Shown piece after piece: positions 56,162 to 64,000 of a stretch of 64,000 nt of DNA. Location of the stretch: contig PSQN01000017.1 of assembly GCA_002989075.1 (NCBI GenBank), positions 4,409,453-4,473,452 of the forward strand, in the 5' to 3' direction. Each line of letters starts with the position of its first letter. The stretch's first letter is position 1. Made by a program: the position numbers and the translations under genes. Below the pieces are notes generated by a model, which searched no databases, was not told where the DNA came from, and worked only from the letters and a program-made list of their open reading frames with translations. Source of the DNA: Arthonia radiata. Lineage: Eukaryota > Ascomycota > Arthoniomycetes > Arthoniales > Arthoniaceae.

Positions 56162-58090
56162 ATGGCTACTCATACCGCGCAACGCAATTTCCAGAGACTA
56201 AAGCTAGATACCAGTGGCTGGCAAGTTCCTCCAAGCAAAGACGACGTCGAAGCAACTGGTATACCCGTCCCTGCCGCGCAGGTTCTGGGCAGGACAGGCT
56301 ATCATGACCTCCAGACACACACGGTCATTCCAGAAGAGACGGAAGACGACGTGAATGGCGCAAAGTCTGGGGCAGAGAATGGGCGCTCAGATAGCAGGGA
56401 AGCTGCCGCATCTGTCATGTATGAATCTAGGATATCGCTCGAAGATGGCCAGACACAACCTTCAGTTCAACCGATGGCGATACAAGGCAGGACATCGCGT
56501 CGGCGTGGCACTGGCAGATCGATGATGCAAGAGCTGGCGCAGTGTCAGCATCCTACCGCGGAAACGAGCTCGAACGAGACTGCAGTGGCTGATGACGAAG
56601 CGAACGGCCACTACCGAGAGCCTGTTGACGGGGAAAGTCCAAGCCAGTATCGCAAAGGCGAACCTCGTTGGCCACTGTTGCAGGCGACAACCGACGAGCT
56701 CGCGGACGAAGACAAGCCAGACAAGGAAGCGGCACTCTCTCCTGGCTCCGTCGCTGAGACATCGCTGGATGGAACGCGCACCCCTGGGTACTTCTTCTTC
56801 GGCGAGCACAGCGTCTCGCCCAGCATGGCTTCTTCCCCAATTCAGCAATTTCCACCGCTTCATGACTCTGGTGTCCTGGCAAGCCCAAGGATGCGGGACG
56901 GCCATCAGCGAAGAAGCCACGATCGTCCGAGTACGATACGCCGCGAGAGCCGCAGGAGCTCTGCGAAGTCCTCACTTGCCAAGTCGCCCGCTAGCTCATT
57001 CCTGTCGCAATTTGGAAAGACCGCTGCCGCCGCGCCCGAACCCGATGACGATGGACAGACGATAGGCGACCATGGCGAGTATGTGATTGGGCGTCAGATC
57101 GGCTACGGAGGGTTTAGCACCATCAAAGAGATATACAGTCTTGAGAATCAAACGCAGGTGATGCGCGCCGTCAAGATCGTCCGAAAGCAAGTGACCGGCA
57201 AGAATGAAGAAGACAACGAACGGTTGCAGAATGACTTTGGAAATGAGGTGTCCATCTGGCGGCTTCTGAAGCATGAGAATCTGTTGCCACTCGTTGCTGT
57301 CTTCACCAACACTTTCGCGACCTTCTGCATCATGGAGATGAACACCGGAGGCACGCTTTTCGATCTAGTGAGGAGCAACCGCCGCCGAGGCTCGTCGACG
57401 TTGTCTCCGCGTGCCATACATCAAGGCGATTCCCCTTCACATGACTGCGACAAACCCAAGGATCGTCCAGGCCTACCCGTAGATTTGGTGCGACACTACC
57501 TTAAGCAGCTGTCCTCTGCCGTGCGATATCTCCACCAAGACATGCACATCGTACACAGAGATATCAAGCTCGAGAACTGTCTTGTGAGCACTCAGTCCAC
57601 CGACCTCGAACGGGACCCCAGCATGAAGGTGACACTGTGCGATTTCGGCATGGCCGACTTCATCTCAGCAGACGCGCGAGAGCAACCTGTCTTCGACGAA
57701 GCATGCAACGGGCATGCGGAGCAATCGGACGAAACCAATAGCCCGCACATTATCGGGCCTTCGGAACTCAGCACGAATGTCGCTGGCAGTCTTGAGTACG
57801 CCTGCCCCGAGCTTATTCGTGCAAGTGCACCGCTATTCACACCTTCTGTTGACATATGGGCATTCGGCGTCGTGTCACACGCGTTGTTCACTGCGGATCT
57901 GCCCTTCCGACACTCGCTGCAGCCGAAGGTGCAGATGATGATTTTGCAGGGTCTGTGGGATTCTCGACCGTTGGCAAAAGCGTGTGCCGCAGATTCGACG
58001 GGTATCGAGCTAGTGGCTCAGTGTCTCGAGACGAACGTACAGCGGAGATGGGCTATCGGCGATGTGACGAACTGTAAGTTTTTGGCTTGA
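56162..58090 (+). CDS. Ser/Thr protein kinase with long N-terminal region
   Basis: A single exon of 642 aa. Residues 1-300 are polar with Ser/Arg-rich patches (RRKSS-like RRESRRSSAKSS around 255-270). The kinase domain starts at about 305: glycine loop IGRQIGYGGFSTIKE, beta-3 Lys in AVKIVRKQV, gatekeeper region TFCIMEMNTGGTLFDLV, catalytic loop VHRDIKLENCL (about 466), DFG as CDFGMADF (about 494) and GSLEYACPE (about 548) in place of APE, then DIWAFGVVSHALF. The activation segment is about 55 residues, with an acidic, poorly conserved insertion. A second insertion lies after the hinge (about 400-435). All catalytic residues are intact, so it should be active. Family placement is uncertain. 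A GTAAGT six codons before the stop hints at a possible extra 3' exon. Confidence 0.85.
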   Translation: MATHTAQRNFQRLKLDTSGWQVPPSKDDVEATGIPVPAAQVLGRTGYHDLQTHTVIPEETEDDVNGAKSGAENGRSDSREAAASVMYESRISLEDGQTQPSVQPMAIQGRTSRRRGTGRSMMQELAQCQHPTAETSSNETAVADDEANGHYREPVDGESPSQYRKGEPRWPLLQATTDELADEDKPDKEAALSPGSVAETSLDGTRTPGYFFFGEHSVSPSMASSPIQQFPPLHDSGVLASPRMRDGHQRRSHDRPSTIRRESRRSSAKSSLAKSPASSFLSQFGKTAAAAPEPDDDGQTIGDHGEYVIGRQIGYGGFSTIKEIYSLENQTQVMRAVKIVRKQVTGKNEEDNERLQNDFGNEVSIWRLLKHENLLPLVAVFTNTFATFCIMEMNTGGTLFDLVRSNRRRGSSTLSPRAIHQGDSPSHDCDKPKDRPGLPVDLVRHYLKQLSSAVRYLHQDMHIVHRDIKLENCLVSTQSTDLERDPSMKVTLCDFGMADFISADAREQPVFDEACNGHAEQSDETNSPHIIGPSELSTNVAGSLEYACPELIRASAPLFTPSVDIWAFGVVSHALFTADLPFRHSLQPKVQMMILQGLWDSRPLAKACAADSTGIELVAQCLETNVQRRWAIGDVTNCKFLA

Positions 58091-61968
<3,878 letters not shown>

Positions 61969-63281
61969 GCATGGACTCAAGCTCCATGAGAGAACGGATA
62001 CGGAGGGAAGGATAGCAATCTGGCATAGATGATCATTGGCCTGGCGTCTCTGCTACGGCGTACCGTTGAAGTCATGGCGGCAATACTGTTATGTAGCTAA
62101 TGCAATTTTCCTTGGTATCAAAGCTCGTTCATCTGCTGTCTTTGTGTGATCTTGATTACATATATGCTTCGCATACTCTCAATGTCCGCTCAGATCGAGT
62201 TGCTTGCTCCCCGCCAAGTTCGTCCGGAAAATACTCGCACTAGCTCCTCAGCGGGACGCTCGCCACGCTATCAAGCGACGGAGCCTGAAAATACGCTGAT
62301 AGCCCCTTTCCTGAACGCGTGGTCGACGGTTGACACGGAGCGCTGACGAGGGCCTTGATGGCTGCGGAAGGCAAGTTCTGAGATGGCGAGCGTGGTCCAG
62401 ATCCAGTCGTGTTATTGCAGAAGAGTTGGCCCTGATGAACAATGAAACGACGGGAACGGCGTTCAAGACGTCGATGTAGGAGGTGCACAAAGATTTGAGG
62501 GAGCGGACTGAGGTTGAGCGGGTTGAATAAGGTGGGCGGAGGATGGTGAGGAGGGCGAGGTCTCGGTGCGTATGGGGGCACAGCGGCTACGACATGAAAA
62601 AGTCTCAGCTGGACACTGTGCACGTCACCGCTGCGTTACTGATTAGTCTTGCTAGGCTAGTATCTCACTAGAGGTTCGAGCGCCTGAGGAAGAGGAAGAA
62701 TGGTCGCTCTGACATTCTGTACGACAACGCCGGCGCGTTGAAAGCTGGCTCAGCTGAGAGTTGAATCTCACAGGAAGTTCGTAATGGCTGAGGAACCGGC
62801 AACATGGCCACTATAAGACTGTGGACGACGTCGTCGGCGCCTTGGTGAATGATTTGCGAGGCTTGAGTTTCATTGAAGGCTCCCACCAGCCGTGGATTGA
62901 CCTCATCTTTTGCCCGTCTTTGTAGTTCCTCCTCGGATGCGTACGGGTCTTATGAAGGCTGCTCGGAATGCCCATGAACGGGAAGCAGCGCACGTTGAAG
63001 GGAGCATCGGGAGCATGAGGTTCGTCTTTGTCTCTTCGATACCGGCCGCAGGCGGTATCCACAGGGTTGAAGCGTTGCGTTCCGCCTGCTGAACGGCAAA
63101 GAGAGGATCAACATGAAGGTGGCATGTAGCCAAAAGCCTCATGTTTGCAACATAAAAGCCTTCACGCCGGGCGTTGGTGAGTGGGATGTGGACACTCAGA
63201 GATCCCTATCATTACCAGTTTACTATTCCGACCATTTCGATCTCTTGTCAACGGAGAACTACTGAATACCAACAGTTTCAG
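61969..63281. other. Gene-poor spacer
   Basis: CDC48 3' flank and promoter of the last gene. Overlapping minus-strand ORFs at 62240-62623 and 62811-63142 are open, but show no domain and incompatible frames. Confidence 0.35.
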
Positions 63282-63925
63282 ATGGCCTCCTCTTCGGCCG
63301 CCGTATCAAGACCTGCGCGTCGCGAACTTCTGCAGGCAGCTGAGCTCGAACACCTTGGTCCAACTGATTGTGGTCTCAAGGCATACGTTCTCACCGACAC
63401 ATTCTACCACGAAGGATATCTTGATATTCCCGAGAATGAGAAACCACTGAGGAAAGCACATTTCAACGATACTATCAGCCGAGCCAGCGATATCTACAAA
63501 AAGCGCAAGGAAGAGATTGTGGCGAAGAACGATGGTCGAGAGCCTATGCGCTTCGTCATTTTGTCAGTTCATGTGGCTATGGCTCAACACGTTTCAATCA
63601 ACCGACTTACTATTGCAGGAATGACTATGACGCGAGAAGCGCTACACGATATCAGGATAACAAGAACGACAAATACTTGTTCGGAACGGTGCAGAGCAGA
63701 GATCCATACAGCCCTGGCGTTCAACACAGACCTGTTGCCTTTTCCGATAATGGGGAATATTGGGTGAAGTATGGTAGTGCTGAGCTGGCCAATCGCGTCA
63801 AGCCGAGAAAGGAGATGCCCATAGTCGACGTGGCGATTGACGACGCGGGGCAGGAGGAGATTGACCAGAGAAAAGAGCCTTATGACCCGATCAATCCTGA
63901 AGACCACCAGCCAATGGCATGTTAG
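63282..63925 (+). CDS. Conserved-looking protein of unknown function
   Basis: Exons 63282-63562 and 63619-63925 (56-nt intron with CGACTTAC branch-like site and TTGCAG acceptor) give 195 aa. The join is phase-consistent and turns two half-open frames into one smooth polar protein. It begins MASSSAAVSRPARRELLQAA, contains GLKAYVLTDTFYHEGYLDIP and MRFVILNDYDARSATRY, and ends DPINPEDHQPMAC. No signal peptide, membrane helix or coiled coil stands out. It is acidic/basic mixed and probably soluble. I do not recognise a family. Confidence 0.7.
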
Positions 63926-64000
63926 CTACGCAATGCATTGCTGGCTTCTGGGGAGATTGCATGACAGTCGGGCATTCGAAAGGAAGGTCTATCTAATAAT

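Overview
The window is nuclear DNA of a filamentous ascomycete. Introns are short (mostly 45-85 nt), GT-AG, often with a CTRAC-like branch site just before the acceptor. The gene set is Pezizomycotina-type: SfaD-like G-beta, Htf1/Pah1 homeodomain protein, Tea4/Bud14 SH3 protein, RTA1-like exporter, GT90 transferase, ERMES subunit Mdm10. Compact multi-exon genes alternate with 1-3.7 kb gene-poor spacers. A Dothideomycete is my best guess, but that is inference. There is no rRNA, no CRISPR array and no tRNA that I could recognise. I reconstructed 25 protein genes; exon joins were chosen so that reading phase and family motifs both agree.

Layout. 0-5 kb: DUF1275 membrane protein, GFA/CENP-V protein, DUF4604 nuclear-type protein, two-domain fluoride exporter. 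5-12 kb: a CYP7/8-like P450 in a 5.6 kb segment bounded by two diverged direct copies of the fluoride-exporter 5' region, then a uracil phosphoribosyltransferase. 14-21 kb: G-beta, a GT90 glycosyltransferase and the phosducin-like G-beta-gamma chaperone. 23-32 kb: amidoligase-domain protein, homeodomain regulator, Mdm10. 33-40 kb: secreted Ser/Thr-rich protein, Mrt4, secreted beta-propeller, secreted alpha/beta hydrolase. 40-45 kb: an accessory patch with three decayed tandem repeats, a small secreted cysteine-rich protein, a fresh 218-bp tandem duplication, a GNAT-like gene of doubtful structure and an RTA1 exporter. 46-64 kb: vWA/Pro-Gln-rich protein, DUF676-type lipase, eIF1A, Tea4/Bud14, an unusual Ser/Thr kinase, Cdc48 and an unassigned protein.

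How the genes relate. Most are housekeeping or cell-biology genes with no operon-like logic. The clearest functional pairing is G-beta with its phosducin-like folding factor, about 4.4 kb apart. Tea4 and the kinase share one divergent promoter region. The accessory material most worth a second look is the P450 segment (5.0-11.1 kb) and the 39.6-43.6 kb patch. I found no convincing new multi-gene system; the strongest novelties are the duplicated boundaries, the exon-like repeat array, the amidoligase gene and the vWA architecture.
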